A stretch of DNA of 64,000 nt from Eutrigla gurnardus (GCA_963514095.1 OY741267.1:29641856-29705855), one strand, 5' to 3'; shown: positions 40,110 to 53,473, counted from the stretch's first letter. Notes: generated by a model from the sequence alone, not told the origin. Numbers and translations are program-made.

Positions 40110-41271
40110 CTGGCAACAGAGTGACGGAGAGTGAAAGACGTCGTCAGCAAAGTGCTCTCATTACCGTAACCGCCAGCTAATAATCATCCAGACTGCAACC
40201 CAGCGTAAAGTCGCTCTGCCATGTCACAAACAAATCTGTCAACAGAAAATACAGCCGTTTATCCCCCCGCGTCTGACTTGGCTTACTCCGGAGCGGTGAT
40301 CTGCAGCTACGTGGCGACGAAACACACGTGTAACAGGTTTTCATGTTCAGCCGATCAATACGGCAGCTCGTTTCATTGATCAGCCCTTCCCAGGAGACAT
40401 GAATCAATAACTGCTGTGATCACAGACACCTCACATCACAAACCCCCTGCCATGGATGGATTACTGAACAGGTCTGCTGGGCACAGGCCCAAAGGGTCAG
40501 GGGCCCCCGTTGGTCTTGACCTACAAAGCGGTCTCTCAAAGAGACACGGAAGATACTCAAAATGACGAAAAAATATATTAAAAACGAATAAAGAGACTCA
40601 TAATGACCAAAAAAGAGACACAAAGCAACTATGAAGAGATATGAAACGACCACAAAGATATTAAAAAGTACTAAAGAGGCTCAAAACGAGCACAAAGTGA
40701 CACAGACAAACTACAGACAGACTCAAAATGACTACAAAGTTATTGCAAATGCCTAAAAAGACTCAAAATAACCAAAAAAAGAGACATAAAGCAACTACAA
40801 AGAAATACAAAATGACTACAAAGAGACACAAAGCAACTACAACGAGATGTCAAATGACTAAAGAGCCTCACAATGACTACAACGAGACACAAACAAACTA
40901 CAGACAGACTCAAAATGACTACAAAGTTATTGCAGATGCCTAAAAAGACTCAAAATAACCAAAAAAAGAGACATAAAGCAACTACAAAGAGACAGAAAAT
41001 ACAAACAGGACAGGAAACAACAACAAAAAGAGTGTAAACAACTTGCTCCCATGTGCCGGGTCCTTTTGCATGTGTGTGTCTCACCTATTCCACCCATGCT
41101 ACCCACCTCACCATTCAGTAATCCACTCACGGCTGTAATATTAGGCTGCAATAAAAATCAGGTGTGCACACGCATCCCTACGGCACATTACTCTACCATT
41201 GCAGCATGAGAGCGAGCCCTGCCAGCGGAGCGGCGGACGGGAGAACCGGTAATATTGTAAAAGCAACTAAC
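40110..41271 (-). other. Astrotactin intron, phase 2, about 1.2 kb
   Basis: The short intron has donor CCTAT/gttagt and acceptor ctgttgccag. Nearly half of it is the low-complexity repeat array at 40540-41035. The remainder shows no gene. Confidence 0.88.
40540..41035. repeat. Degenerate 'agactcaaaatgactacaa' tandem array with 187-bp higher-order period
   Basis: The region is built from short A-rich units such as 'agacacaaagcaactacaa' and 'actcaaaatgactacaaag', a kind of tandem satellite-like repeat I recognise in fish DNA. A block of about 90 bases starting 'actcaaaatgactacaaagt' at 40721 recurs at 40908 almost unchanged, an offset of 187 bases. Confidence 0.85.
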
Positions 41272-41396
41272 ATAGGATAGGGAAGCGGGGCACAGGTGGG
41301 GAGTCCGTCCGTGCCAAAAGCGTTGGAATCACACCGGCACCAGTCATCGATTACATCGCCTTTCCCCGAACACCACAGCATGCTCATCATCGCCTC
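41272..41396 (-). CDS. astn1: Astrotactin exon (cysteine-rich linker before fibronectin domain)
   Basis: The exon is 125 bases long. The acceptor agtctctccag precedes GAGGCGATG in phase 0, matching the complete codon CAG at the end of the previous exon. The donor is CCTAT/gttagt, leaving two bases. It encodes EAMMSMLWCSGKGDVIDDWC, then RCDSNAFGTDGLPTCAPLPY. The WCSG..DVIDDWCRCDS..FG.DGLPTCAPLP pattern is a strong astrotactin signature with four cysteines that probably form disulfides in the extracellular part. The donor is a weak match to consensus (T at the last exon base), but the frame and homology leave little doubt. Confidence 0.94.
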
Positions 41397-41764
41397 CTGG
41401 AGAGACTGCGGACAGAGAGAGAGAGAGAGGGAAATTCAAAGCACATGGCATATCGGGACATGCATTATTCAAATGTAAATATTCTTATTACCCCTGTCAG
41501 GTATGGAGACTACAAACTGAGAGCCGTACCGATCCGTTTACTTCCACTGCTGCAGGACATCACACACACGCACAACGATGACGCACATGATATTAGAGGG
41601 AGTCATATAGTGTCTTCTTGTAAACAAACAAAACAAGTTGTGTTTACATCTTTTCTGAATGAAAAACACACCGTGTGTGTCCTCGAGCTCTAACACATGT
41701 GTTTCTTCTTTCATTTAAGTATTTTAAATCCAGAGTCATAGGAAGACAGGAAAGGCTCTATATC

Positions 41765-41960
41765 AGAGGTCTTCAAGGACCCCCCAGGCCTACAGAGACC
41801 CGGTGGAGGACCCCCTATTACACATCATATAAAACTGTGTTCCTTATTAAACAGGCCAATAATAATGTGTAGTGCCATCCATAACTACTTTTGAATCATA
41901 GATGTATACAATGCTGAGCCATTAAAATAATAATTGCTGACGGATTAATATTTTAATTAT
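41765..41960. mobile_element. Probable non-autonomous hAT-like fragment
   Basis: It begins 'cagaggtcttcaaggacccc', which resembles the terminal inverted repeat of hAT-family DNA transposons (CAGNGGTCTTCAA). The phrase 'ttattaaacaggccaataat' that follows is familiar from fish noncoding repeats. I did not find the matching right terminus, so the end is approximate. Confidence 0.4.
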
Positions 41961-42027
41961 ATTTTGGCATTTCTACACAATTTCATAACATTATATTAAA
42001 CAAACAGGAAGATTTATATTTGCTTAA

Positions 42028-42160
42028 AGCTATGGTCTACCATTTAGAATAAAAAAAACAATCCATTCAGTCTAAATTGACCAATGAGAGCCATTGCTCC
42101 GGAAGGCTCCCATTGGCTCGTACCCTCCATCCAATCCCCTGCTCCTCCCCCTGCTGTTGG
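42028..42160 (-). mobile_element. MITE copy, truncated, inverted relative to 53915-54163
   Basis: It starts with the 13-base terminus 'agctatggtctac' (42028-42040). It continues through 'ccattcagtc', 'gaccaatgagagccattgct' and 'ggctcgtaccctccatccaa', the reverse complement of the right half of the element at 53915-54163. Similarity ends near 42140-42160, and the second terminus was not found. Confidence 0.75.
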
Positions 42161-43584
42161 TGCTTTGTGAATACCACATATCGTACAATCTGTACTTTAT
42201 AGTTCTGATATGGGCACTTTCATATGTGGTCCTACAGTTTTTAAAACATGTTTTTTTCTCAGTGTGAAAAGTCACATCGGTATTCATGCAGCAACCGGCA
42301 TCATTAAAGATGTGGTTCTTTTTCTCCTCGTTCTCAGCTGCTGAGGAATCCGCTGGCTCGCGCTGCTCATCCACTCACAAATGAAGTCATAAACTCTGAC
42401 TTCACGGCCTCCGTGTTTACTCTCCTCCAGTTGCTGCGTGTGAGCTCCAGGATGAAAAGCCTCGCCTGGAGTCGGCAGGCGGCACCGCGCTGACCTTCCT
42501 CCTGCTGGAGGGTTGGAAACGGTAACCGCGGAGTCCTGGAAGTCACAATGTGCCGCTGCCGGCGGAGTGAGTCGTTTCCTCGGACTGAGGTCGTAACGTC
42601 TGGATCACCCACGTGCAGTCACTAATATTTAACTGCTGGACTGAAGTTTACAGCCGTACGCCCAAACTAATACCCGGATTTGTTGTATTATTGGCTGCAC
42701 GTTAAGGAAGCTTTGATGGGGAAATTGTGGAAAAAATTGACAACATCAGACAATAAATGCTTCCTTTAATGTGTCCTGGAAATTGAAGCTTTGTATTCCC
42801 AGAACAAATCGTTATTTTTCAGACTTCAGAGAGTCGGACAGTGCCAGATAGTTAACCCTTTGAGATCCACATAGACCTGTTTTTGTCTTTTTTAGATAGA
42901 AGTGGTGAGTTTCCTCTGAAAGCTGACAATCTGGAGGTTCATTTGAGCTCAGCGGTGTTTGTCGAGTTGTTTAGGGCTAAACACATTATGATTGAAGTAC
43001 ACGATGGCTCTTTTATGTCTCAACATTTGATGCAGCGATTGATGCCATATTTAATACAGGTTTGGTGCTAAATCAAATCATTTTCTACCACTCGAGAATC
43101 GACAAAAATTGTTGACAATAATCCCCCCATAATACCACATTGGGACACCAAGACCTTGAGGAATGCCATAAAAGAAGTCAGGAAACTTTTATCATTTGGA
43201 GATTTTTGCAAGAATTGCATCTTTCCTTTGGATGACGAGCACATCTGTCCTGGAAACTGCTCATAAACCTTCTTACTGTGGAGAGATATCTAGTAAAGCC
43301 ATCCATCCTCTGGATGTCCTCGGCCTCTAGTTTCTTCAGGCTGTGATTCTCCCAGAAGTCACGACAGCTCATTTTATATAACAGCAATGTCCCACTACAG
43401 TGAAATGGGCTACTGTGGACGTTATCACACTTGAATGAAATGAAATTGAGTCTCAGCTTTCCAGTTAGACTGAATTAATACAATTCCAGAGGGGTTAGGG
43501 ACCCCGCTGTGCACAAATAGGAGATAAGAGCACATTTATACTGCATGCAATGTGTCTCGGAGAGTTGGGGACAAACACACACAC

Positions 43585-43862
43585 CTGGTAGGTCTCGTTG
43601 TTGGACACCAGCTCGTAGATGGGCGCAGCCTTGGTGATGTGCAGCAGGACGGGCTCGGACTGCTGCCGGCCCTGCACCACCCGGGGGCTCATGTGGCAGA
43701 GGTGGCAGGAGCGCGGGCACTGGCCCTGGCTGTTGCAGTCCATGCGGACGCCGGCCGCCATGCGCTTGGCGCCCGTGTCCAGCAGGCTGGCGATGTACGC
43801 CGGGTAGGTCAGCGTCCTCGGCTCCTTGTCGCGCTCCTCGGACTCCTCGGAAGGCGAGTTAC
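43585..43862 (-). CDS. astn1: Astrotactin exon (after MACPF region, cysteine-rich)
   Basis: The exon is 278 bases long. The acceptor tttccgtcag precedes GTAACTCGCC, and the donor is TACCAG/gtgtgtg. It begins with two bases of a split codon, so the missing upstream exon must end in phase 1. It encodes NSPSEESEERDKEPRTLTYP, then AYIASLLDTGAKRMAAGVRM, then the cysteine cluster DCNSQGQCPRSCHLCHMSP, and ends YELVSNNETYQ. The LTYPAYIASLLDTGAKRMAAGVRM phrase is highly characteristic of astrotactins, just C-terminal to the MACPF domain. NET is a possible N-glycosylation sequon. The exon is strikingly GC-rich at third positions compared with the surrounding AT-rich introns. Confidence 0.94.
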
Positions 43863-45030
43863 CTGACGGAAAGGAAGGGAACACACAAAGCGTCACTGTG
43901 CTGCAGCTTTTCTGGACATGTGAGTGTAGATAATAATGCTGCTGCTCCAAACAGCTCAGTGTCCCCCCTGAGGGAAGGTGAATGGAGGGGTACAATGAAC
44001 AATGAAACTTTTACATCGTGTTAATGTGATCATTGCTGTTACTGGTTGGTTTTGGCTGTGCCGGGTTTCCCCCCCTGCTGAGTTAATGGGAGTAAATTGG
44101 TGTTTTTCAACCTCTGCCTTATTTTCCCCTTATTTTTGTGTCTATGTGACAGGGCCCGAATGTATGTCGACACTTATGATAATTAATAATACATCATATC
44201 ATTAACCCCTCGTCCCCCTGTATCACTTGTTGGGAAAATCCTGAATTTACACTTCAAATCCTCCAAAACATGAACAAACTGAGGTATTAACCGTTGTGTA
44301 ATATGCATGCATACGCATCAAATATTCCCCATAAACTGTTATTTTGTCTCAGGCAGAGTGGGGAAGTCCATCAACGCACAACTTTGACGCTATTCCTCTT
44401 TTCTTTTCTTTTTTAAAGGGGGGATTTTTTCAGTTTCCCATTTTGGGAGACTGCTTGGCTGTGAGAAAACACAGGCTATTTAAAAGCTCAAGCACCAATT
44501 AGGGAATAGGCTTGTTGTGCAAGCTGCCTTTGATGGAATACAACTCAGGTTTATGAGCCGTGGGCGAGAACACAAGCTCAGGGACCAACACGTGTGCACG
44601 CAAATAAAGACAAACACGGGCAATTTTTCTAAAAGTATATTAGGAATAATTCCTGCACTTTCAATGTTTCCTTTTTGTTTTTGGTGACTCCTTTAAAAGT
44701 GATGTTTCTGCACTTTCTTTTATGTGTCTTCAATGTAACAGAAGTGTGTATTTGAAGCATCTTATTTCTCTATTTCCTTTGTGTGCTTTGAGCTTTAAGA
44801 AGAGGAGTTACTTAATACAACCTCCTTCCTTTAAAGAATATAGTTCTGCATGTAATAACAACGACTCTTTTGTTCTTTGAGGGCAAAATATTACAATTTA
44901 CATTTAAGTCAATGGAGGGTTGCTTCCAGAAACACAAAATATGTGATTTATAAAAACAACTAAGCAGACAAACCTTAAAAGACAGCATCAGAATATTTCC
45001 ATTGATAATTGTATTTTGAAGTGTACACAC

Positions 45031-45032
<2 letters not shown>

Positions 45033-45095
<63 letters not shown>
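45033..45095. repeat. (TG)n microsatellite
   Basis: An uninterrupted TG run of about 31 units. It is followed 138 bases later by a (CA)n run on the same strand. Confidence 0.96.
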
Positions 45096-45097
<2 letters not shown>

Positions 45098-45231
45098 CTG
45101 AGTGGGTGACATGCCATCAAAAACAGATTAAGATTCTAAGTGCTATAATAACAATAGTCAGCGTTTGCTTATGCGTGCATGTGTTTATAATTATGTTGTT
45201 GATTACAGCCGTCATCCCCCACACACCTCTG

Positions 45232-45233
<2 letters not shown>

Positions 45234-45325
<92 letters not shown>
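45234..45325. repeat. (AC)n microsatellite, about 46 units
   Basis: An uninterrupted AC run, complementary in sense to the (TG)n run at 45033-45095. Confidence 0.96.
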
Positions 45326-45327
<2 letters not shown>

Positions 45328-48169
45328 CATTTTGTCTGACACCTATTTAAGTTTCATAGGATTTCTGAGTAATGCCATGCTTAACTAGTTACAGAAACTT
45401 TAATTGAGCTGAGTAAAGGGTCATAAAAGGGTGTGCGTGTCATCAACAAAAAGAGAACAGTTTCACAGAAATGACAGCACACACTACTCTTCACACGCTC
45501 TGATTACTCAGCTGAATCGGGCTGTTTGAGACTCAACTAACTGAAAAGACTCCCGTTATGACGTTTACACTCGTGTTTCACTTTTAAAAGAAAAAATATC
45601 ACTTAAAATGTTTATATTTTCCACTTCCACCAATATACATATTTTAACCAAATTCTCTCCTGATCAAAATGTCCAAATATTCATTAATTTTCACAATTTC
45701 AGCCCTTTAAATGCCAGGTTGTTTACATAGTGCCACAGTTTACTTTTATGAACAAAAATAGAACAGAGAAGAAGAAATGCCAATCATTTTCTATATGCAA
45801 GTACGTGTTAAAATCTAGGATACATCAGTGAGAAGCAAAACATGGATTGCATGTGTTGCATTACCTCGAGCACATAATACAGAGGCAACAGCCGTAGTGG
45901 ACACCAGGAAAACAGCATGCATTAGCCTCGCAGGGCAAATGTGAGAAAAGGGCTCAATCTGGTGGAAAATAGTAAAAACTACAATTTTGAAGCCAGGACT
46001 CAAAACCTGATACAATAATAGGCATGATTTTATACTGTACAGTGGAAGTAAAAAAAAAAGAAGGTTTTAATAGGTTTCAATGGGAGCAGTTTGTACTTGA
46101 ACTTCCAACATGAAAAATAAAAAAAACACTCCTTTGACCAAAATGTATTTGATGCAGTCAAAATGATCATTTCCTTTTACAAGGTCAGTGAGTTATTTTA
46201 GGAGTCATCGTGTCTCTTTCTTTGTGTATTTTAACATTTTAACCATCAAAACACAAAGTAAAAAAACACCCAAAGCCACGACGTGCAGAATACATTTTGT
46301 TCTTTTTGTAGAACATTCAAGCCTATTCCTCTGACTCACAGACCCCGGGTCAGATCTATGGGGCTTTAATATTGGTCTAACAAAATGAGCCAAGCACATG
46401 TGGGCGCACTGGAACTCTCCCCATAAAGATATAAAGACATAACAGGAATTGAGCTGAGATCGCAGCAGCAAGACAACCCACGACGATGGAATATGTAACT
46501 AAAGCGAGGAACCTGTCTGTGTGTGTCCTTCACTAACTAACACTTTAGGATTCAGAACGGGGACACTTGCTTCATTAAATTCTAATTTGAAAGTGTGATA
46601 ATATAACGCTGATGTGCATTTTATTGGGATGGATTCGATTGTTTTCTTTCCAGCGGTTTGTACGATGGCGGCTCTTGATGAAGCTGCAACAGGCGCCACA
46701 CTAGTTCTAAACAAAGACAAATGACGCCCGACTTGGGAAAAGTAACAGTCGGGTGTTAATGACTGCAAGTCTGCTTTGATAACACAGCTGCCTCCAGATC
46801 CACTAATTAGACCAGAAACCAAATAAATAGCTGTATTCACACGTGTAATAATGATAATAATGATAATAATGAAGTAATATTGTTAATTTGTCGTCTCTCA
46901 GCATGTGTGTGCATCTTGTTTGTGTCCTTGACAACGTTAGCGTGCAGCCTCGGGTCCGGGTCACTGAGACATATCGACGGGCGAGCCCTCGGCCAATCAG
47001 AGGGAGGTGTAGGTAAATGAGCTTGGATGGGGGGAGGGCGAGTCACAACCAAAGCAAACTCCTTCACACGTCTTGACAGCTGGGCGCCATTGGCAGTCTG
47101 CAGGCCGCGATCCTGGCCGACTAATCAAAGGCGAGGAAGGGGAAGATTAGGCGTGTGCTTGTAGCGGGGGGCTCGGAGTAAAATCAATGGGAAACGGAGA
47201 GAAAACGATCTACCATCCAGCTGTGCGACTGTGTAGTCAGTGTATCGACGCATGTGCACAAAACATCAACGTGTTCGTCCGCGTGTTGCCAAGGACGACG
47301 GCGTCCTTGCACTCCTGACCGGCCAAACTTTAATCTGTCAAACTGGCCCACGTCCCACTGATCAGCTCACATCGTTCCATCTTCACTCGCCACCTCCTGG
47401 CAGACGGAAATTAAATGTGGCAGTTATATTAGGACAGCTGGGTGCCTTTTAGGGCAAAGAAGATTGGCAATGATTAGCTCAGTTTAGTTTTGGTTTAAGC
47501 TCCTCGTCGGCGGGGGACCGACGGAGAGGAGGATATTTAAATGGGAGAGCAGCGCGGCCTGAAGACGCCTGATGGCCAAACGTACAGGGCATATCATCAC
47601 ACTAAACCCTCTGCAATTTAATTCAGATGTGCTCAAAGCAAGACTGTTATTTCTGAAAGAAGAAATGTCACATTTCAAACGGAAATGTGAACTTATAAGC
47701 AATACATCTCTTGGTAAATCATATACTCAGGGGTTTCACCACTATGGCTTTACTTTTACTTTTTATTATGACTATAGGTGGCTAACACCAGTTGATATTA
47801 GCAAACTTAGAAACATGTATGCCCTTTTGTTCGGCTCTACTTTAGTGACAACCACTGTTTAAACAGTGAAACACCGAGATGGGAAACTTTATTGCTCCTT
47901 TCCACCGTGACAAAAAGCAACGCAGACCAGATCCACTCCCTCCGTTGTTACCTTTCACAGTAATTGAATAAAATCAGAATAATTGTCCTGAAAATATTAA
48001 ATTATGCTGTACTCTAGTCGGCTTTAAAAGACTTTATAAGAACAACATAATTCTCGTTACAGTATGGACAATTAAGTTGAATGATGTTGTACTATTTTGG
48101 GTTATGCGCTGTTTACTATTCTCTATTTTGTTGTTATCAGAAATTTAAGTGTACTAATTAATTTCAAAT

Positions 48170-48300
48170 GTCTGTGATCTGATCCTTCTGTATTAATGCG
48201 TATACTTTTTTAAGGCCAAAGGGTATATAAGCTTCGGCTTCAACCTACACCCTTTCGGTTATATAAGCTTGATATATACCGAAATAAAAAAAAATATTTA
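48170..48300 (+). mobile_element. Probable 3' end of a LINE-type retroelement
   Basis: The phrase 'agggtatataagcttcggct' is followed by 'tcaacctacaccctttcggt' and then 'taccgaaataaaaaaaa'. Together these resemble the 3' terminus of a fish LINE family as I remember it. The A-rich end points to plus-strand orientation. No reverse transcriptase frame is intact to the left, so this is a 5'-truncated copy. Confidence 0.5.
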
Positions 48301-48698
48301 TATATATGTAATATTCATACATGACTGTAAACAGGCCTGTACAAGTCTGCAGACTCCTCCCCACTAAGTGTTAGCACTTACTATTATTATAGCTGTCTCC
48401 TGTGTTCATGTTAGATATTTTCTTTTAAACTGGTTTTTCTTCTTTTTGTTTTAAAGATCCTAAACAGAAATAGAAGGATATTCGGGGATATTAGGTTTAC
48501 GACATCGTCACTCTGAGGTCCTTATCACGACGTCTTTGTCCCGTCACTCGTGGTCTTTGATTCAGAACTTAACTTTAAGCTTCATGTGGGGTTGGTCACC
48601 TCAAAATATCTCCACATGACTCCCTGAGAGACCCAGATGGACTAATGGATGCTTAGCGCGCAGGCTGGACTCCTGTAATGTTACCCTATGTGGTCTAA

Positions 48699-48699
48699 C

Positions 48700-48730
<31 letters not shown>
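48699..48730. repeat. C22A10 homopolymer junction
   Basis: Twenty-two C residues are followed directly by ten A residues. The exact length is unreliable in sequencing. Confidence 0.9.
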
Positions 48731-51700
48731 GAAGCAAAAACAAAATCTGCTTCAGCTGACTCAGGAAGTCATTGACTAAAAACGTTGGTGAGTCAGCTTT
48801 TAGCGATCGGAGTCGGCCCGAGGGTCTGAGAGCTGCTGGGAGTGTACCCTTCCTTTGCAGCCGGGCCTTTGAGGATTTATAGACATTTACACCCCGTTTT
48901 ATTCACTTACTTTGCTGTATTTAAGTTGTTAAACACGTTCAACAACACGGGACTTTCAACCATGAGACCTTGTATCCCAAAGTGAACCCAATGTTCGTTT
49001 ATGGCGCCCAAACTGTCCATAGTGATAAAGTTGAAATACATCAGTTTAAAGTCATTCTGAACGACACAAAAAAGACTGTTTAGGTGCTGGTTTATGGAGC
49101 ATCCACCATCGGCATGAACATCCCTACGTTTGTTTCTGTGTTCCTCATTAATGGACACTCCTGCTGTTGTTTTGCACAAGGCAACAGAGAGGGGAAACAG
49201 CCCTCCAGCACATCCCGTGAAAAGCCTCTCTTGACCACTTAGAGTGTCGCAGACACACATCAAGAGTCACTCTGGACTCCTCTGGTGGGGAGCTGGCAGG
49301 CTAGCAAAATCCCTCAATGGCTGTTTATTTCCAGACAGGCTGCTTTACTGCGTTATATATTCAATTCATGTGATGAAGCTCGTGTGGAGTGATGCTTTTC
49401 CACGAGTCCATCACCTGATAAGTGGCCCTTTAAGTCCTAAACTGACTCTCCACATAATAACATGTAAAGAATGGGTGGCCAAACCTATTTTGCAGTGATT
49501 TTTTGGCGATATAGAGGAAAATATTAGGAGTCACAGTTCAATGATGGAGACTTATTGAATTATTTAATTGATTAACCTCGATCGGGTAAACATGGCCAAA
49601 CAGAAAGGATGGAAGACAGCGAGATTTCATTTACATTTCATTTACTAAGTTTTGTCACGTAATTCTTTACCCACAATCCAAAACATTTAGCCACCCCTGG
49701 CAAAAAAAACAAAAAGAAATCCACACACACAAAGTGAACATCTGGTCTTCAAACACACATCAATTTGTTGTACATGAAAGTACAAAGCTGGTGCGCGATG
49801 GCGGACTGTAATGTGCTTTCCTGCGTGTAGTACTCGTCTCCCCAAGGTGAACTACGGGTCGTCGCTGCGTGGTACGAATGGGATTCTCTCTAATGCTCGT
49901 CTTGTATTTTTCCCGTCACACAAAAGAAAATGAGACGGAGCGCCATCTTCTTTGAACTCCGCTTACCGGCGTTCCCCTTTTTTCCGTCGTCTCCATTCCC
50001 AGCATCTCCCTCTCTCTGATTCCTCTTTCACGTTCTCTTTTACCCGACAAAAAAACACAATCACACCTATTTCCACAAAGCAAATACATGTTTGCGAGGT
50101 ATGGTGTGTGGGAGGATGTGATACAATACTCCCCACTAAAAAGAAAACCAATCTCTCTTCTCCCGACACTCTCTCTCTGCTTTTGCATCCTCCCTAAAAG
50201 TCCCTTTTACTCACTTTGATTTCCCGTTTTTCCCCTCCTGTCAGTCTTTGGCTCTCTCGAAGTCTACAAGGTGAATTTGCACATTTATCTAAGCGTCTAA
50301 ACTGCTGTCAAATTCCGCCCACGCACACAAACACACACCTGCTTTCCGGGGAGCCTAATGACTAGCAGTATAGGGCTTTGAAGAGAATAAATCTCAAGGA
50401 AAATGCCTGAGTATACATCAGCACACGCACAAAAAGCTCCTCAAATAAAATGTGTTTGACGCAGTCAAATGTCGCATAAAGGGAAGTGACGACAAGACAA
50501 AATACAGAAAGAGAAGCCCCACAAAGTACTTCCATAGAAATACAATTTTGCATCCAGTCGGCTATGCTTATGTTAACATATTAGTGCTGAAAGAGATTCA
50601 AGTAGTTTACATAGATGATGCCATTGAAGTTAGCTCACGGTTTATATGTACGGAAATATTAAAGCTATGTAATGAATCACTAATTCGTCTCTTTTATATG
50701 AAAAGGTGCACAATTAGAAATCCAGAATAATATGGTAAAGTACCTGCTGTGTAACAATATATTGGAGTAACGTCGTTGCTCTCCCTCTGTGTGTGTTGTT
50801 ATCCGAGCTTATCTGTGCTTTGTTGACATAACCGGTCCAGCATTTTAAGATATTCCTCACAACAGAAGGCCTGGACGCGGCCCGGAAACCAATCTTTCAT
50901 ACCAAACTGAGACCTAATGAGTGTGACTAAACTACAGATGCAAGATGGGACGCTCAGCACGAGCATGTATTAGGGATCCACGGGTTTATGCGTGTCGGTG
51001 TGAAGCGGTGGATTTGGTGGCGCTTTGACCCGTTCTCCGCCGAGCGGAATGAATCATCATCTCAGACGGAGACAGATGGAGCTCAGAGCTCTTCAGATTC
51101 GTCTAATACCTCTCTATCCACCTCTTCCTCCCACACTCTCCGGTGATCACTTCAGTTCCTCCGCCACCAGCTGACTCGAGTCCTGCTCACGCAAATCTAC
51201 ACTCTACGTCCAGAAATGTTTATGGCTGAAGAGAGAGCAAAGCGAAAAAAAAAGGCAGGCTCTACTTAACACGCTGCTTGGGATGCGTTTGTAAGCTTTC
51301 ATTTCCTGAAAGATCCTCTCCATTATACCCTCTTTCATCAGACTTCCCTGCAAAACGATGACTCATTACATCATCGTTCATCTTTGGGATCAAAGTGCTG
51401 CGATTTCAGCCCCCCGACACCATCAGACTCGCTCTTAACCGAAGCTTTTAAACTAAATGCCTCGCTCCGTGCTCCTGCATTTCCCAGCGTGAACCCGTCT
51501 CTCCTCCACCACCGTGCTGAATACCATTTCACTGTGACTCATGCCGGCTTGAGTGGGTGAGAAGTACCCGCCCTCGGCCACTAGATGGTGCTGGTGGATC
51601 GCCAGAACAACCTGGGGGGGTGGGGGGGATAGTTGGTGGAAGTTATCATAGATGTTCACTGTTCAGCATAGAAAAAAGCAGGGCGCACCTTTTACAACGT

Positions 51701-52142
51701 GCTTGGCCGGGATGAACGTTATGTGGTTATGGAACGTAATCGGGAAAGCAGCGAGATGGAAAACTGCAGTGAGAAGGGGGGAGTTTTTGGTGGGATCACG
51801 GCCATTGTATGTCGGGGAGAAAAGAGCGGGAAAGAAGAAAGTGAAGCACATAAACAATGCTCTGGGTGTGCATGTGTGTGTCTGCCTGTGTGATGCGTTC
51901 TAAACCCCTGAAACCTGTGAAACGGAATACATCAGAGTGCTTAAACAAATCCGTGTGACGGGCAAATCTGCTCAGATGTGTGTGTGTGTGTGTGTTCTTT
52001 TTTTTTTTTTTTTTCGTTCTCCACTCCTGTGCTGGTGTGTTGGAAGCAGCCGCATGCAGCTCGTACCTGATAGCTCACAGCAGCGAGGCAATGCTCGACC
52101 CGTATCCGGCTGGAGCAAACAGAAACTAGAAAAGAAAAGGTT

Positions 52143-52431
<289 letters not shown>

Positions 52432-53401
52432 TAGTGTGGGCGGCGGTGGCAGGATATGCATGAGCATGTGCCCGCTCTGCTGTGGGACAACACTTGATCT
52501 CCCGTGTGAATCCCATGTCAGCGGCACAATCACCCACTTCATCAGCAGCACAAAACCCCAGCAAGCAGAATACATTATGCACACGTCTACATCTCTACAA
52601 GTTACCCTTTAAAGTTTCACCTTGTGAAGAGATGTTAGCTAAAAAAAAAAAAAGGAATTAGAATAAGGGCTTGATTTGGTGATTAGACGGGGTCATGATT
52701 TACCCAGATGTCTGAACCCTTTGTTGCCACGGCTACTGGAAGTATCCTCCAGCGAGATGCTTTTAAGAATAAAACCCCTGCTGCTAACTGGCTGACCTGC
52801 ACCTCAACCAGAGGGCGAAACACCCCCCCGCCCCCACCCCACCCCCTCGTATCAATTTACAAATCACTAATTAAGTGTTGGAACAGCTAATTAACCTGGG
52901 ATTTATCACTAACCTTGCATTAAGGACTCAGTAATGGGGACAGAATGCAGCGGAGGAAACAGATGACAGCAATTTGCTTGATAATGTACTGGTAATTACT
53001 GATCTGTTTACTGGTGAAGGATGGCTAATTGCAGTTCTAATAACTCAGCGTGCGACGCATCCACAGCTTTGTCATTATAAAAAGTATATTTAAGGGACAT
53101 GATGGCTGTGATTCTTCCCTTTCAGAATGAACAAAGAGAAGACAAAAAAAACAGCGCGGCCATACTTCAGTGTTTAGACAACTGAATGAATAATCCGTCT
53201 ACGGGGCGCGCTGCAGTACCAGACTCCATGTTTGGCTGCTGGGTGTTTCCAATAGAAGGCTGCTGACTGATGCGTCTCACAGCATCGGGAGGTCCAGTGT
53301 GTTTGCTGCAGGCCAGGAATGCTAAGCGATCTTGTGAGCGCGGCGCTGTGCCACCTGAACTGGCAGCGCTCTGATGTAAGAAATGATTCGGTTGGCTTCG
53401 G

Positions 53402-53403
<2 letters not shown>

Positions 53404-53473
<70 letters not shown>
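53404..53473. repeat. (CA)n microsatellite, about 35 units
   Basis: An uninterrupted CA run. Confidence 0.96.

Larger units (their letters stand above)
41397..43584 (-). other. Astrotactin intron, phase 0, about 2.2 kb
   Basis: The intron has donor TACCAG/gtgtgt and acceptor agtctctccag. It holds a hAT-like fragment near 41765-41960, a MITE copy from 42028 and a stretch at 42850-43070 that resembles dispersed fish repeats. I see no other gene in it. Confidence 0.85.

Noticed and set aside
48907..49263. 118-residue minus-strand open frame
   Set aside because: No family is recognised, there are no splice signals in an astrotactin-compatible frame, and the length is within chance expectation.
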